A stretch of 64,000 bases of DNA from JANMDS01 sp031430575 (lineage in GTDB: Bacteria; Pseudomonadota; Gammaproteobacteria; Burkholderiales; Casimicrobiaceae): positions 1 to 64,000 of the forward strand of contig JANPBT010000023.1 of assembly GCA_031430575.1 (NCBI GenBank). The letters are read 5' to 3'. The position numbers and the translations under genes are program-made. Positions within the stretch are counted from its first letter, which is position 1. Each line of letters opens with the position of its first letter. The notes under the pieces are model-generated. The model worked only from the letters and a program-made list of their open reading frames with translations. It was not told the DNA's origin and searched no databases. Of this stretch, positions 44,394-53,284 are shown one piece after another.

Positions 44394-44963
44394 ATGGCTG
44401 GCACACGAAAAGCACCGGGCGCACGAAAGCAAGAAATTTTGGAAACGCTCGCCTCAATGCTGGAAAATCCCGCTGGGGAAAAGGTCACAACCGCATTGCT
44501 CGCAGGTAAGATGCAGCTCTCTGAGGCCGCGCTCTACCGACACTTTGCGAGCAAGGCGCAGATGTTTGAAGGCTTGATTGGCTTTATCGAAGAGTCGATC
44601 TTTACGCTGACGAATCAGATCATCGAGAATACCGGCCCGGGCAAAGAGGGCGCAGCCAAAGTGGTTGGCATGCTACTGACTTTCGCTGAAAAAAACCCAG
44701 GCATGGCACGCATCTTAATCGGTGAAGCGCTGGTGCACGAAGATGCGCGACTGGGCAAGCGCATCGATCAATTATTTGATCGCTTGGAGTTAACGCTCAA
44801 GCAAGCGCTGAAATCACCAGACCCTCTGGATATGCTGGCCGCTGCGCAAGCAAACGTGTTGCTCGCGTATGTCATCGGGCGCTGGCAGCTTTTCGTGCGC
44901 TCCGGCTTTAAGCGGAAGCCAACACACGGTGCCAACGATCAATTGGCACTTTTATTGCGCTGA
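44394..44963 (+). CDS. slmA: Nucleoid occlusion protein SlmA
   Basis: A TetR-fold protein of 189 residues (E. coli 198) that binds DNA sites around the chromosome and blocks FtsZ rings over the nucleoid. The HTH is ILETLASMLENPAGEKVTTALLAGKMQLSEAALYRHFASKAQMFEGLIGFIEESIF, and the dimer domain has FAEKNPGMARILIGEALVHEDARLGKRIDQLFDRLE, both close to SlmA. A GGGGAG at 44381-44386 precedes the ATG. Confidence 0.92.
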   Translation: MAGTRKAPGARKQEILETLASMLENPAGEKVTTALLAGKMQLSEAALYRHFASKAQMFEGLIGFIEESIFTLTNQIIENTGPGKEGAAKVVGMLLTFAEKNPGMARILIGEALVHEDARLGKRIDQLFDRLELTLKQALKSPDPLDMLAAAQANVLLAYVIGRWQLFVRSGFKRKPTHGANDQLALLLR

Positions 44964-44985
44964 GATCGGCTCAAAATGCCCCAAA

Positions 44986-44999
44986 CTGCGCCGCAGGTA
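44986..44999 (+). repeat. Single 14-bp repeat copy between convergent genes
   Basis: An exact copy (reverse orientation, flanking AAA...TT) in the 54-bp gap between the slmA stop and the stop of the converging protease gene. A partner is not visible. Confidence 0.85.
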
Positions 45000-45017
45000 T
45001 TGCACTGAAAACACAGC

Positions 45018-46313
45018 TTAATATGCGATTTGCCCGCGCAACCATTTCTCAGCCTGCTCCATCACACAATCTTTCCCTGCGCGCACATCTGCAAGCGTAA
45101 TCGGGCAACTTTCATCGGGCTCAACGCCAACGTTGTCCAGTACTTTTCCGCGTGGCGAGAGAATGCCGAGACGCGAAAGATTGAGACCCCCGCCATCAGG
45201 CATCTCGATCGGGCGTGGCGAAATTCCGGCCACAATGCCTGCGCTGGCATGTCCAAAAATACGAGCGCGGCCATGCTCTTGCAATGCCGCCGCGAAGACT
45301 TCACATGCACTCGCGCAGCGGGCATCGATTAATATGGCCACGGGCTCCTCACGCGCACCCAGCTTACCGCCCACCATCCAAATCTGCTCCCGCCGATCTG
45401 CGCCAAGCCCCGATAAGCCCCCACGGCGCGAGATTTCAATCGCCAAGCCAACGCGTTGCGCAAAAAGCCGCTCGGCGAACCCCGTGGCCACCGCGAGATC
45501 ACCACCATCATTACCACGCAAATCAATCACGTAGCCGCGCGGCGCGCGCGCATCCATCGCAGTCGCGATGATGGGCAGCGTGTCGACTCGAAAGCGACGC
45601 AAAAGAATGTGTGCAATATCACTGGAAAGTGCGCGCACTTCAATGGCAGATGGCTCTGCGACGTCTTCTGCGGAGACGGAAATTTTTGTATTGACCTCAT
45701 CGCGGCCAACAGTTAGCTCAAGTGCTTGCGCAGCGCCGGTAATGAGCACGCGATGTAGCGCCGTTTCGGTACGCCGCGACTCGATCGTCGCTTCCAGCGC
45801 ATCATACGCACGCGAAAATCGCGTACTTGCCTTTTCACCTGCCACGCTCTGCACGATGTCTCCCACCCGCAGCCCTGCCCGTTGCGCCGGGCTCTGAGCA
45901 ACAATTTCACGCACGAAGATCTCTTGATCCGTGCGCCCGAGGCGGATACCACGCGCGCCCACCGAGACCGCAAGATTTGCCTGCGTCTGCGCTGCCGCTT
46001 TAGGCACGACCCGCGTATGGCTATCGTTTAGTGTTTCCAGCATTGCATTTAAATGTCGATAAAACTGCGCTTGCGTTTTTTTTTGCGGCAACTCAGCGCG
46101 ATATTTCTCGGTGATTGCTTTCCAATCTAAGCCTTTGAGCGCACTATCGTAATACTGCTCAGCGACCGTTTTGACCACAAAATCAAACGTCGTCTCGTGC
46201 GTGATTACAGGCTCGGCGTTTTGAGCGCGAGCACACGACGCCGCAAATAAAAGCAGCGTCGCGAGTGCGAAAATCAGCGATTGAAATTTACTTCCCAATG
46301 CAAAACTTTCCAA
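45018..46313 (-). CDS. S41-family peptidase with PDZ domain (CtpA-like)
   Basis: A 431-residue exported protease with a signal peptide (FATLLLFAASCARAQ region). Domains in order: N-terminal helical dimerisation region (about 35-110, LETLNDSHTRVVP), PDZ (about 125-200, QEIFVREIVAQSPAQRAGLRVGDIVQSVAG) and S41 core (DLRGNDGGDLAVATG, then ILIDARCASACEVFAAALQEHGRARIFG with the probable serine). Its start overlaps mnmE by 26 bp, an overlap that implies coupled translation. A possible lipobox Cys (AASC) occurs in the signal. Confidence 0.82.
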   Translation of the reverse strand: MESFALGSKFQSLIFALATLLLFAASCARAQNAEPVITHETTFDFVVKTVAEQYYDSALKGLDWKAITEKYRAELPQKKTQAQFYRHLNAMLETLNDSHTRVVPKAAAQTQANLAVSVGARGIRLGRTDQEIFVREIVAQSPAQRAGLRVGDIVQSVAGEKASTRFSRAYDALEATIESRRTETALHRVLITGAAQALELTVGRDEVNTKISVSAEDVAEPSAIEVRALSSDIAHILLRRFRVDTLPIIATAMDARAPRGYVIDLRGNDGGDLAVATGFAERLFAQRVGLAIEISRRGGLSGLGADRREQIWMVGGKLGAREEPVAILIDARCASACEVFAAALQEHGRARIFGHASAGIVAGISPRPIEMPDGGGLNLSRLGILSPRGKVLDNVGVEPDESCPITLADVRAGKDCVMEQAEKWLRGQIAY

Positions 46314-47652
46314 AAATTTCGCCTAATAAATCATCTGCCGTAAATTCACCGAGTACTTCGCCGAGCGCGCGATGGGCGAGGCGCAGCTCTTCAGCGAAAA
46401 GCTCCAGCGCGGATGTCTCGAGATGGTAGAGACTATTCGCAATGTGTTTACGCGTGCGGTGCAGTGCCTCAACATGCCGGGCGCGGGCGGTAAACGCGCC
46501 TTCAAATTGCGCCCGGAACCCGACCGTTGCAACGATTTTGCCGATGAGCGCTTCAATTCCGTCACCGCGCAGCGCGGAGACTGCCAAAAAAGGCGCATTC
46601 TGCGCCGCAGGTAAGGGTAACGGGGCTTGATCAATTTTATTCAGGACATGCACGACCGGCACTGACTGTGGCAATGCTGCACGCACCAAGGGTGCAATTT
46701 CAACGGCAATCGCAGATTTTTCTGTGGTTGCATCAGCGATCAATAGGACGACGTCTGCGCTAGCAATCGCGGCCAGCGTGCGCTCAATCCCAATTTTTTC
46801 TACTGGGTCACTGGTCTCGCGAATTCCCGCGGTATCAATCACTTCGCAGGGCAATCCGTGCAACGAAATACGGGCGCGCACGGTATCGCGCGTGGTACCG
46901 GCGATCGCGGTAACAATAGCGATTTCATCGCCCGCCAGCCGATTAAGCAGCGCGCTTTTTCCAACGTTTGGCGCGCCAACCAAGACGATACGAATGCCAT
47001 CATGGAGAAGTTGGCCTTGCTGCGCTTGGGCAAGCACGCCGGCAAGCGCGGCGTTAACATCATGGGCTTTCTCAAGGGCTTTTTCGGCTTGCAGAAATTC
47101 CAACTCTTCTTCGGGGAAATCGAGTGTTGCCTCGGTAAACATGCGCAAATGGATCAGTTTTGCCTGGAGCGACTGAATATGCGCGGAAAACGCTCCTGAA
47201 AGCGAATTCATTGCCGCTCGGGCGGCCGCACGCGATCCAGCGTCAATTAAATCAGCCACGGCTTCGGCTTGCGCGAGATCAAGTTTGCCGTTTAAAAAGG
47301 CACGCTGCGTATATTCACCGGGGGCGGCGCGGCGCGTGCGTTCACCCCCAACTTCAATGCACGCGGTGACCACCGCATCAAGCACAAACGGGCTGCCGTG
47401 TCCTTGCAGCTCAAGGGTATCTTCGCCGGTATAAGAATGCGGGGCAGGAAACCACAACGCCAGCCCTTCATCTAGCACAGCACCACGCATATCTCGAAAC
47501 GCAGCGAACGTGGCACACCGCGGCAACAAGGTTTTTTGAGTCATGCGCTCGGCGATACCTGCGGCGCAGTTTCCACTCACGCGCACGACGCCCACACCGC
47601 CACGACCCGGTGGGGTGGCAATGGCAACGATGGTATCGGGGGATGTATTCAC
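46288..47652 (-). CDS. mnmE: tRNA modification GTPase MnmE (TrmE)
   Basis: With MnmG it builds 5-carboxymethylaminomethyluridine at the tRNA wobble base. The 454-residue protein has an N-terminal folate domain (IVAIATPPGRGGVGVVRVSG), a helical domain and an inserted G domain: G1 GAPNVGKSALLN, G2/3 AGTTRD...DTAGIRE, G4 NKID, and the C-terminal CIGK with the essential Cys. Two exact repeat copies lie in it: 46600-46613 (LPAAQN) in the G domain after NKID, and 47556-47569 (NCAAGI) just behind the N-terminal motif. Confidence 0.95.
   Translation of the reverse strand: MNTSPDTIVAIATPPGRGGVGVVRVSGNCAAGIAERMTQKTLLPRCATFAAFRDMRGAVLDEGLALWFPAPHSYTGEDTLELQGHGSPFVLDAVVTACIEVGGERTRRAAPGEYTQRAFLNGKLDLAQAEAVADLIDAGSRAAARAAMNSLSGAFSAHIQSLQAKLIHLRMFTEATLDFPEEELEFLQAEKALEKAHDVNAALAGVLAQAQQGQLLHDGIRIVLVGAPNVGKSALLNRLAGDEIAIVTAIAGTTRDTVRARISLHGLPCEVIDTAGIRETSDPVEKIGIERTLAAIASADVVLLIADATTEKSAIAVEIAPLVRAALPQSVPVVHVLNKIDQAPLPLPAAQNAPFLAVSALRGDGIEALIGKIVATVGFRAQFEGAFTARARHVEALHRTRKHIANSLYHLETSALELFAEELRLAHRALGEVLGEFTADDLLGEIFGKFCIGK
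46600..46613 (-). repeat. 14-bp repeat in mnmE G domain
   Basis: Exact copy coding LPAAQN in the loop after the NKID guanine-specificity motif. Confidence 0.9.
47556..47569 (+). repeat. 14-bp repeat near mnmE start
   Basis: Exact copy coding NCAAGI about 28 residues from the N-terminus, following the folate-domain VRVSG strand. Confidence 0.9.
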
Positions 47653-47759
47653 TCGGGAAGTTTAGGGCAACCCGAGCGTGCTGGCATCTTGTTTTTTTGC
47701 GGCAGCAATGCGCCACCGGCCATTTTTGATTGCTATCTTTTTTGCTTTTGCACTTTTGA

Positions 47760-49460
47760 CTACCGGCGATTGGCGACTGCTAGGGTCTTCTCTTTTTCGA
47801 GCACGCGATTAATATTCCATTGTTGGGCAATTTGCAGAATATTCGATACCGTCCAGTAGAGCACCAAGCCTGCTGGGAAAAAGATGAACATCACTGCAAA
47901 CGCAACTGGCATCCACTGGAAAATCTTTTGCTGCATTGGGTCCATACCGGGCGAGGGCGGCTGCAGGCGCACTTGAAACCATGCTGTGATTGCATAAATG
48001 ACTGGCAGGATATACCAAGGGTCGGGCGCGGCCAGATCGGTAATCCAGCCGATCCAAGGCGCGTGGCGCAGCTCTACGGCAGCCGCCAACACCCAATAAA
48101 GCGCGAGGAAAATCGGCATCTGGATAAGAATGGGCAAGCAGCCGCCCATCGGATTGACTTTCTCTTTTTTATAGAGCTCCATCATCGCTTGATTGAGCTT
48201 CATCTTATCGTTGGAATATCGCTCTTGCAACTCTTTCATCTTGGGGCCGAGCAGCTTCATCTTGCCCATGCTGCGACCGGCTTTTTCGTTGAGCGGGTAA
48301 AAGACCACTTTGATCAAAACCGTAAGCATTACGATCGCCCAACCCCAGTTTTTGACGAGGTCGTGGAAAAAGCTCATCAGCTTAAACATCGGCGCTGCGA
48401 AGATATGAAAAATGCCGTAGTCGACAACTAAATCAAGCCCTGGCGCTGCCGCTTGGAGCTTATCTTGCTCTTGCGGGCCAACATAAAGAGGAACATTAAC
48501 CTTACCGCTCGCACCCGCTGCAATGGCGGCCATCGGCAGCTTTGCACCGACCGCGTATTTCTTTTCTTCAACTTTCGATACGTAATATTCGCGTGCAACT
48601 TTGGTTGCTGGAATCCACGCAGCGACGAAGTATTGCTCGACCATCGCAGCCCAGCCGTTATCCGCTTTCTCGGTAAAGGTCAATTTCCGATTTTTGTCAA
48701 CATCCAGTTTTTTGATTTCATCAAAATCGACTTTGACAAATTTCTTTTCATCGGTGTAAATCGCGGGCCCCGCGTACGTCGCAATACCCATGCCACCACC
48801 GATTTGATGGACGACGGTATCGCGCGTAAGTTGGTAATAAGCAATCGGCGAAATCGGGGTGCTGCCACTATTGGCTATATCAAACGCAACATCGATCAAA
48901 TAGCTGCCGCGTTTGAAGGTGAGCGTTTGGGAGACGACGCCGGTGGGGGTGTCGGCCTTAAGCATCAAGGCAATGCCGTCTTTGCCGTCAGCTAATTTGC
49001 GCTCACCCGGAATGATCGTGTAAGGCGTATTATGCTTAGGCAAACCTTCACCGAGCAAACCGGCCTGCGCAAGCGCGAAGCGTTTTTCATTTTGCTGCAA
49101 AAGCAGGTAAGGCTTGGATTTATCGTCTGCATCACGGTGCGATTTAAACGCGATTTCGGTGATGACACCGCCAACATTTGATACTTTTGCTGTGAAAAGA
49201 TCAGTCTCGACCACAATCAGCTCGCCAGCCGGCGCTGCAGGGACGCTCGGCACTGAAATCTGCGCCGCAGGTACGGCACCAGTCGCTGTTGCAACAGGAA
49301 TGTCTTTACCCGCCACAGTGGGTGGTAGCGCTTTGCCAGGCGTTGAAATCGCCGCCGTTTGGGCTATGCGGGGTGGGGCGTTGTGCTTTACCCAAGCATC
49401 CCACAGCAACACGCCTGACATTGCGAAGATTACGAAAAGAATTAGTCTTTGAGTGTCCAT
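47760..49460 (-). CDS. yidC: Membrane protein insertase YidC
   Basis: A 566-residue insertase with an N-terminal signal anchor (LILFVIFAMSGVLLWDAWVKH), a linker, a large periplasmic domain (about 80-345) and five C-terminal helices with NWGWAIVMLTVLIKVVFYPLNEKAGRSMGKMKLLGPKMKELQERY and LPILIQMPIFLALYWVLAAAVELRHAPWIGWITDLAAPDPWYILPV. An exact repeat copy (49260-49273) encodes VPAAQISVPS in the poorly conserved linker after the first helix. It overlaps yidD by 19 bp. Confidence 0.95.
   Translation of the reverse strand: MDTQRLILFVIFAMSGVLLWDAWVKHNAPPRIAQTAAISTPGKALPPTVAGKDIPVATATGAVPAAQISVPSVPAAPAGELIVVETDLFTAKVSNVGGVITEIAFKSHRDADDKSKPYLLLQQNEKRFALAQAGLLGEGLPKHNTPYTIIPGERKLADGKDGIALMLKADTPTGVVSQTLTFKRGSYLIDVAFDIANSGSTPISPIAYYQLTRDTVVHQIGGGMGIATYAGPAIYTDEKKFVKVDFDEIKKLDVDKNRKLTFTEKADNGWAAMVEQYFVAAWIPATKVAREYYVSKVEEKKYAVGAKLPMAAIAAGASGKVNVPLYVGPQEQDKLQAAAPGLDLVVDYGIFHIFAAPMFKLMSFFHDLVKNWGWAIVMLTVLIKVVFYPLNEKAGRSMGKMKLLGPKMKELQERYSNDKMKLNQAMMELYKKEKVNPMGGCLPILIQMPIFLALYWVLAAAVELRHAPWIGWITDLAAPDPWYILPVIYAITAWFQVRLQPPSPGMDPMQQKIFQWMPVAFAVMFIFFPAGLVLYWTVSNILQIAQQWNINRVLEKEKTLAVANRR
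49260..49273 (-). repeat. 14-bp repeat in yidC linker
   Basis: Exact copy coding VPAAQI in the variable periplasmic linker. Confidence 0.9.
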
Positions 49461-49726
49461 AACTTCATTAGTAGTGGTGCTGGCGGTACGGGGTCGTAAC
49501 CACCTTCATTAAAAGGATGACAACGGCACAGCCGTTTCGCCGTCAAGGCAGCGCCGACAACCGCGCCGTGCTCGCGCATTGCGTCGATCGCGAAATCTGA
49601 GCAGCTCGGAAAAAATCGACATTGCGGGCCGAGCACGGGACGCAATATCGCTTGATAAACCCGCAGCGCACCGATGACCAAAGATTTCAGATGGCCTCCT
49701 TGCGGGGTGCTTGAAATTTCGCCCAC
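49442..49726 (-). CDS. yidD: Membrane protein insertion efficiency factor YidD
   Basis: A small protein of the 70-90-residue YidD family: LRVYQAILRPVLGPQCRFFPSCSDFAIDAMREHGAVVGAALTAKRLCRCHPFNEGGYDPVP, including its three conserved Cys. The ATG at 49726 adds an N-terminal stretch (MGEISSTPQGG) absent from the family and lies inside rnpA. A CTG at 49690, directly overlapping the rnpA stop (CTGA), has a perfect AGGAGG at four bases and would start at LKSLVIGALRVYQ, where homologues begin. That start is the more likely, but unconventional. Confidence 0.9.
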   Translation of the reverse strand: MGEISSTPQGGHLKSLVIGALRVYQAILRPVLGPQCRFFPSCSDFAIDAMREHGAVVGAALTAKRLCRCHPFNEGGYDPVPPAPLLMKLWTLKD

Positions 49727-50076
49727 AGATGATCAAGCTCAACGCGCAATTTCTTGCCCCACGCTTTCACGGCAATGGCGCGATCTGTTGTGACTACGCG
49801 CACGACGTAGTCGCCAGGGCGAAGCAGAGACGCAGTGAGGCGAAAGCTCTCGCGAATCTGGCGCTTTGCTTCATTGCGACGCACGCTAGTGCGCACCAGC
49901 TTTTTAGCCACGACAATCCCCAAACGCACTTCATTTTCGGGCGCTATCGGAGAGCCGCGATGAACGCGCACGACTTTACCGATATTGGCGCCCTTCTCTT
50001 GAAAGGCAGCTTGATAGCGGCCTTGCCCGAGCAGGCGCGCGGCACTTGGAAAACGCGCGGTCGAATTGCGCGGGAT
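49687..50076 (-). CDS. rnpA: Ribonuclease P protein component
   Basis: Assists the RNA subunit in 5' tRNA maturation. The core EVRLGIVVAKKLVRTSVRRNEAKRQIRESFR (the RNR signature region) is clear. The N-terminal motif FPSAARLL, needed for substrate contact, is encoded upstream in the same open frame, yet no ATG, GTG or TTG exists between the frame's stop (50110-50112) and that motif. An ATC codon at 50076-50074 or 50085-50083 would give a normal-length protein; the first conventional start (GTG at 49971) would remove the motif and leave 94 residues. A sequencing error is also possible. End coordinate 50076 is therefore provisional. Confidence 0.85.
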   Translation of the reverse strand: MPRNSTARFPSAARLLGQGRYQAAFQEKGANIGKVVRVHRGSPIAPENEVRLGIVVAKKLVRTSVRRNEAKRQIRESFRLTASLLRPGDYVVRVVTTDRAIAVKAWGKKLRVELDHLWAKFQAPRKEAI

Positions 50077-50113
50077 CGCGTTGATGACTAAAACCGATGG
50101 CTTGCGTTTCTAA

Positions 50114-50248
50114 TTAAACGGCCAAGCGCTTACGGCCTTTTGCGCGACGGGCATTCAGGACATTACGCCCGCCGACGGTGCTCATGCGTGAGCGAAAGCC
50201 GTGGGTGCGTTTACGACGGACGACGGAAGGTTGGTAGGTACGTTTCAT
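50114..50248 (-). CDS. rpmH: 50S ribosomal protein L34
   Basis: Forty-four residues, MKRTYQPSVVRRKRTHGFRS... to ...KGRKRLAV, the canonical L34 from ATG 50248 to TAA 50114. It precedes rnpA on the same strand and diverges from dnaA, as is standard in bacterial origin regions. Confidence 0.97.
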   Translation of the reverse strand: MKRTYQPSVVRRKRTHGFRSRMSTVGGRNVLNARRAKGRKRLAV

Positions 50249-50388
50249 AATCCACTCTGCTCAATGTAATCGGCAAGCAATTGTTTGCACGATATTTTTT
50301 CGTTAACCCATTATTTTACCGTGCAACAGTAAAGCAACTCAAGTTCCTCGCTAAGACTGGGTAAAATCAAGTTTTACGCGCTTCCCCT
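50249..50388. promoter_or_regulatory. Divergent rpmH/dnaA promoter region
   Basis: 140 bp, AT-rich, between the two starts. It should hold both promoters. No consensus DnaA box was recognised here. Confidence 0.5.
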
Positions 50389-51855
50389 ATGACAATATCC
50401 CGGCTCACCGAATCGCCCGCGCTGCATGCGTGGGCGCGGTGCATGGCGCATTTCAAAGCGCAGCTGACGCCGCAGCAGTTCAACACGTGGATCGCGCCAT
50501 TGACGGCGTTCGCTGACGGGGGTCATTTAGTCGTACAAGCCCCCAACCCGTTTATTCAAAAATGGGTGCGGGATCGGTTTTGGGGCGAGATGTGCGCGCT
50601 GATGGGGGCTGATGCAGGAGGCGGGGCGCGCTTAGTGGTGAATGCGACCGGCTTAAATAGCGCAACGCCTGAATCCACGAGACCCATTCATTCCGTCGAA
50701 ACTACACCTATCGCCACACCCCGATCCACTGAGAATGGGGCCGTTGGCCACGCGAGGATGCCAGCGCTCGCCATTGATGCTCTACCTGCGGCGCAGATTT
50801 CGTCACATTTTCCGGTTCAAAGCGCGGGCGCGCAGGCGGCTTCGCTGCTTTCTGAGCTGACTTTTTCGTCGTTTGTTTCAGGAAAAGCGAATCAGCTCGC
50901 ACTCGCTGCCGCCAAGCAAGTCGCCGATAATTTAGGGGGAGGCTATAACCCGCTTTTCATTTACGGCGGCGTCGGGCTCGGAAAAACCCATTTAATTCAG
51001 GCTGTTGGGCATCAAGTGTTGCTCTCTCAACCGCGCGCGCGGGTACGCTATATGCATTCTGAACGCTACGTTCAAGACGTCATGAAAGCGTATCAACGCA
51101 AGTCGTTTGATGAATTCAAATCAAGCTATCGCTCGCTTGATGTTTTGTTGATTGACGATATCCAGTTTTTTGAGGGCAAAGAGCGTACGCAAGAAGAATT
51201 TTTTTATCTCTTCAACACCTTAATTGAAGCCCGCAAGCAAATCATCATCACCAGCGATACCTTTCCAAAAGAAATAGCCGGTCTTGATGAGCGCTTGAAA
51301 TCTCGCTTTGGCTGGGGCTTAACGGTGCAACTTGAGCCGCCAGAGACCGAGATGCGGGTCGCGATCTTGTTAGCAAAAGCGCTCACCGTCAATGTTGAGC
51401 TTGATGAAGCGGTTGCTTTTTTCGTTGCCAAACAGATTCGATCCAATGTGCGCGAGCTCGAAGGTGCGCTCAAGCGCATTGTCGCGTACGCAAATTTTCA
51501 TAATGTAGCGATCTCTCTCACAGTGGCAAAAGAAGCGTTGCGCGACTTGCTTGCCGCCCAAAATCGTCAGGTATCCGTTGAAAATATCCAAAAAACGGTT
51601 GCCGACTATTACAAGATTAAAGTGGCTGATATGCATGCAAAAAGTCGCGCGCGATCGGTAGCACGGCCGCGCCAAGTGGCTATGTTTCTCACCAAAGAAC
51701 TAACCCGACTGTCACTACCTGAGATTGGGCAAAGTTTTGGGGGGCGAGACCATACAACCGTCTTGCACGCCTGCCGTCAGATTAATACCTTGCGCGAAAC
51801 AGATAGCCTGCTACAACGGGACACGGTTTTTTTATTACAGGTGCTGCGTGGATAG
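50389..51855 (+). CDS. dnaA: Chromosomal replication initiator protein DnaA
   Basis: A 488-residue initiator. Domain I begins ALHAWARCMAHFKAQLTPQQFNTWIAPL; domain II (about 95-155) is a variable linker in which an exact repeat copy (50783-50796) encodes DALPAAQISS; domain III has NPLFIYGGVGLGKTHLIQA (Walker A), LLIDDIQFF (Walker B) and the arginine finger region; domain IV ends RPRQVAMFLTKELTRLSLPEIGQSFGGRDHTTVLHA, the DnaA-box binding signature. It is the first gene of dnaA-dnaN-gyrB. Confidence 0.97.
   Translation: MTISRLTESPALHAWARCMAHFKAQLTPQQFNTWIAPLTAFADGGHLVVQAPNPFIQKWVRDRFWGEMCALMGADAGGGARLVVNATGLNSATPESTRPIHSVETTPIATPRSTENGAVGHARMPALAIDALPAAQISSHFPVQSAGAQAASLLSELTFSSFVSGKANQLALAAAKQVADNLGGGYNPLFIYGGVGLGKTHLIQAVGHQVLLSQPRARVRYMHSERYVQDVMKAYQRKSFDEFKSSYRSLDVLLIDDIQFFEGKERTQEEFFYLFNTLIEARKQIIITSDTFPKEIAGLDERLKSRFGWGLTVQLEPPETEMRVAILLAKALTVNVELDEAVAFFVAKQIRSNVRELEGALKRIVAYANFHNVAISLTVAKEALRDLLAAQNRQVSVENIQKTVADYYKIKVADMHAKSRARSVARPRQVAMFLTKELTRLSLPEIGQSFGGRDHTTVLHACRQINTLRETDSLLQRDTVFLLQVLRG
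50783..50796 (+). repeat. 14-bp repeat in dnaA domain II
   Basis: Exact copy coding LPAAQI in the unstructured linker of DnaA. Confidence 0.9.
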
Positions 51856-52083
51856 TCCCGGCGACCGTTTTAAGATCTTGTGTAACTCAGGGCCTGCTTG
51901 TGGATATCTTGTTGATGTTTGTGGACAACTTCACGAGCGAATGCGAGTTATCCACCGTTCTCACAGCTTATCGCTAAATCTTATTGCTTGTTATCATTAC
52001 GGTAAATCATTGGTTTTTCAACGAAAAACTGACTTACACACAGCGCAAGCGCACACTCATCATCATCATCTTTTTTATAAATC
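51856..52083. other. Candidate replication origin (oriC) between dnaA and dnaN
   Basis: A 228-bp gene-free stretch with DnaA-box-like 9-mers: TGTGGATAT at 51899-51907 and TGTGGACAA at 51920-51928 (both reverse orientation), and TTATCCACC at 51948-51956 (forward), each one mismatch from TTATCCACA. An AT-rich tract follows (about 51965-52030), suitable for strand opening. Location next to dnaA in an origin-type gene neighbourhood supports the call; the boxes are few and imperfect. Confidence 0.6.
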
Positions 52084-53187
52084 ATGCATATAAAGAACTG
52101 TTCGCGCGACACCTTACTCAAACCACTACAAGCCGTATCAGGAATCGTAGAGCGTCGACAAACGCTTCCGATCTTATCTAATGTGCTGATTGAGACTACA
52201 GATACCACGCTGAGACTAACAGCTACTGATCTTGAAATTCAAATCGCTGCTGAGACTCCTTTTGAAGGAAAAGACGCGCAGTCAACCACGGTGACTGCGC
52301 GCAAATTGCAAGATTTATTGCGGGCACTACCAGAAGACGCCTCGATCTCGCTAGATGCTAAAGACAGTAAGATGAGTTTGAAAGCTGGGAAAAGTAAATT
52401 TCAGCTTCAAACGTTGTCAGCAGCAGACTTCCCGCGCATCACAAAAAGTGCTGATAGCGTACAGGCATTTTCATTAAAACAAAAAGAGCTGAAGCAGTTA
52501 ATTAAGCTAACAGAATTTGCGATGGCGCAACAAGATATTCGGTATTATCTTAATGGCGTTTTGTTTGTTTTAGAGGGCGATAAATTAATCGCGGTTGCTA
52601 CGGATGGTCATCGCATGAGCTACGCGCATGTGGCGATCGAAGGTCAATTTAGTAAACAAGAAGTGATTGTTCCTCGTAAAACGATTATCGAACTCTCAAA
52701 GCTACTGCAGGAAAATGAAGAGCTGGTAAGTGTAGAAATTTTAGGAAATCAAGTTCGCTTTACCTTTGCCAATATTGAATTGGTGAGTAAAGTCATTGAT
52801 GGGAAATTTCCTGATTATCAGCGTGTAATCCCAACTACGCACAATAAGCATGTCTTGATTGATCGTGCGTTGTTATTGCACACCATGCAGCGGGCTGCAA
52901 TTTTGTCAAATGAAAAGTTTCGCGGTGTTCGAATGGTGTTGAGCAACGGAAGCCTTAAAATTGTATGCACCAATGCTGAGCAAGAAGAAGCGGAAGAAGA
53001 GCTTGACGTTGCTTACGAGGGGGACTCCCTTGATGTCGGTTTTAACATCAATTACCTACTTGATGTGCTGGGAACTTTACCCGTCTCAGAGTTGACACTC
53101 TCGTTCAACGACTCAACCTCGAGTGCGCTCATAACCCTGCCAGCGCGTGATGACTATAAGTACGTTGTGATGCCAATGCGCATTTGA
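52084..53187 (+). CDS. dnaN: DNA polymerase III beta subunit (sliding clamp)
   Basis: Forms the ring that tethers polymerase III to DNA. The 367-residue protein shows three clamp domains: IVERRQTLPILSNVLIETTDTTLRLTATDLEIQI, FAMAQQDIRYYLNGVLFVLEGDKLIAVATDGHRMSYA, and FNINYLLDVLGTLP to the C-terminal LPARDDYKYVVMPMRI. Its DNA is noticeably more AT-rich than the flanking genes, and neither it nor gyrB contains the 14-bp repeat. Confidence 0.96.
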   Translation: MHIKNCSRDTLLKPLQAVSGIVERRQTLPILSNVLIETTDTTLRLTATDLEIQIAAETPFEGKDAQSTTVTARKLQDLLRALPEDASISLDAKDSKMSLKAGKSKFQLQTLSAADFPRITKSADSVQAFSLKQKELKQLIKLTEFAMAQQDIRYYLNGVLFVLEGDKLIAVATDGHRMSYAHVAIEGQFSKQEVIVPRKTIIELSKLLQENEELVSVEILGNQVRFTFANIELVSKVIDGKFPDYQRVIPTTHNKHVLIDRALLLHTMQRAAILSNEKFRGVRMVLSNGSLKIVCTNAEQEEAEEELDVAYEGDSLDVGFNINYLLDVLGTLPVSELTLSFNDSTSSALITLPARDDYKYVVMPMRI

Positions 53188-53284
53188 TTTTCGTCGCAGT
53201 TTCATTCAATTTTAAGTATGGTTGCGCTGCAAGTAGTGGTTGAAATATTTGCCGTTCAAATTTTGAGAAGTAAAAGGTTTATTC

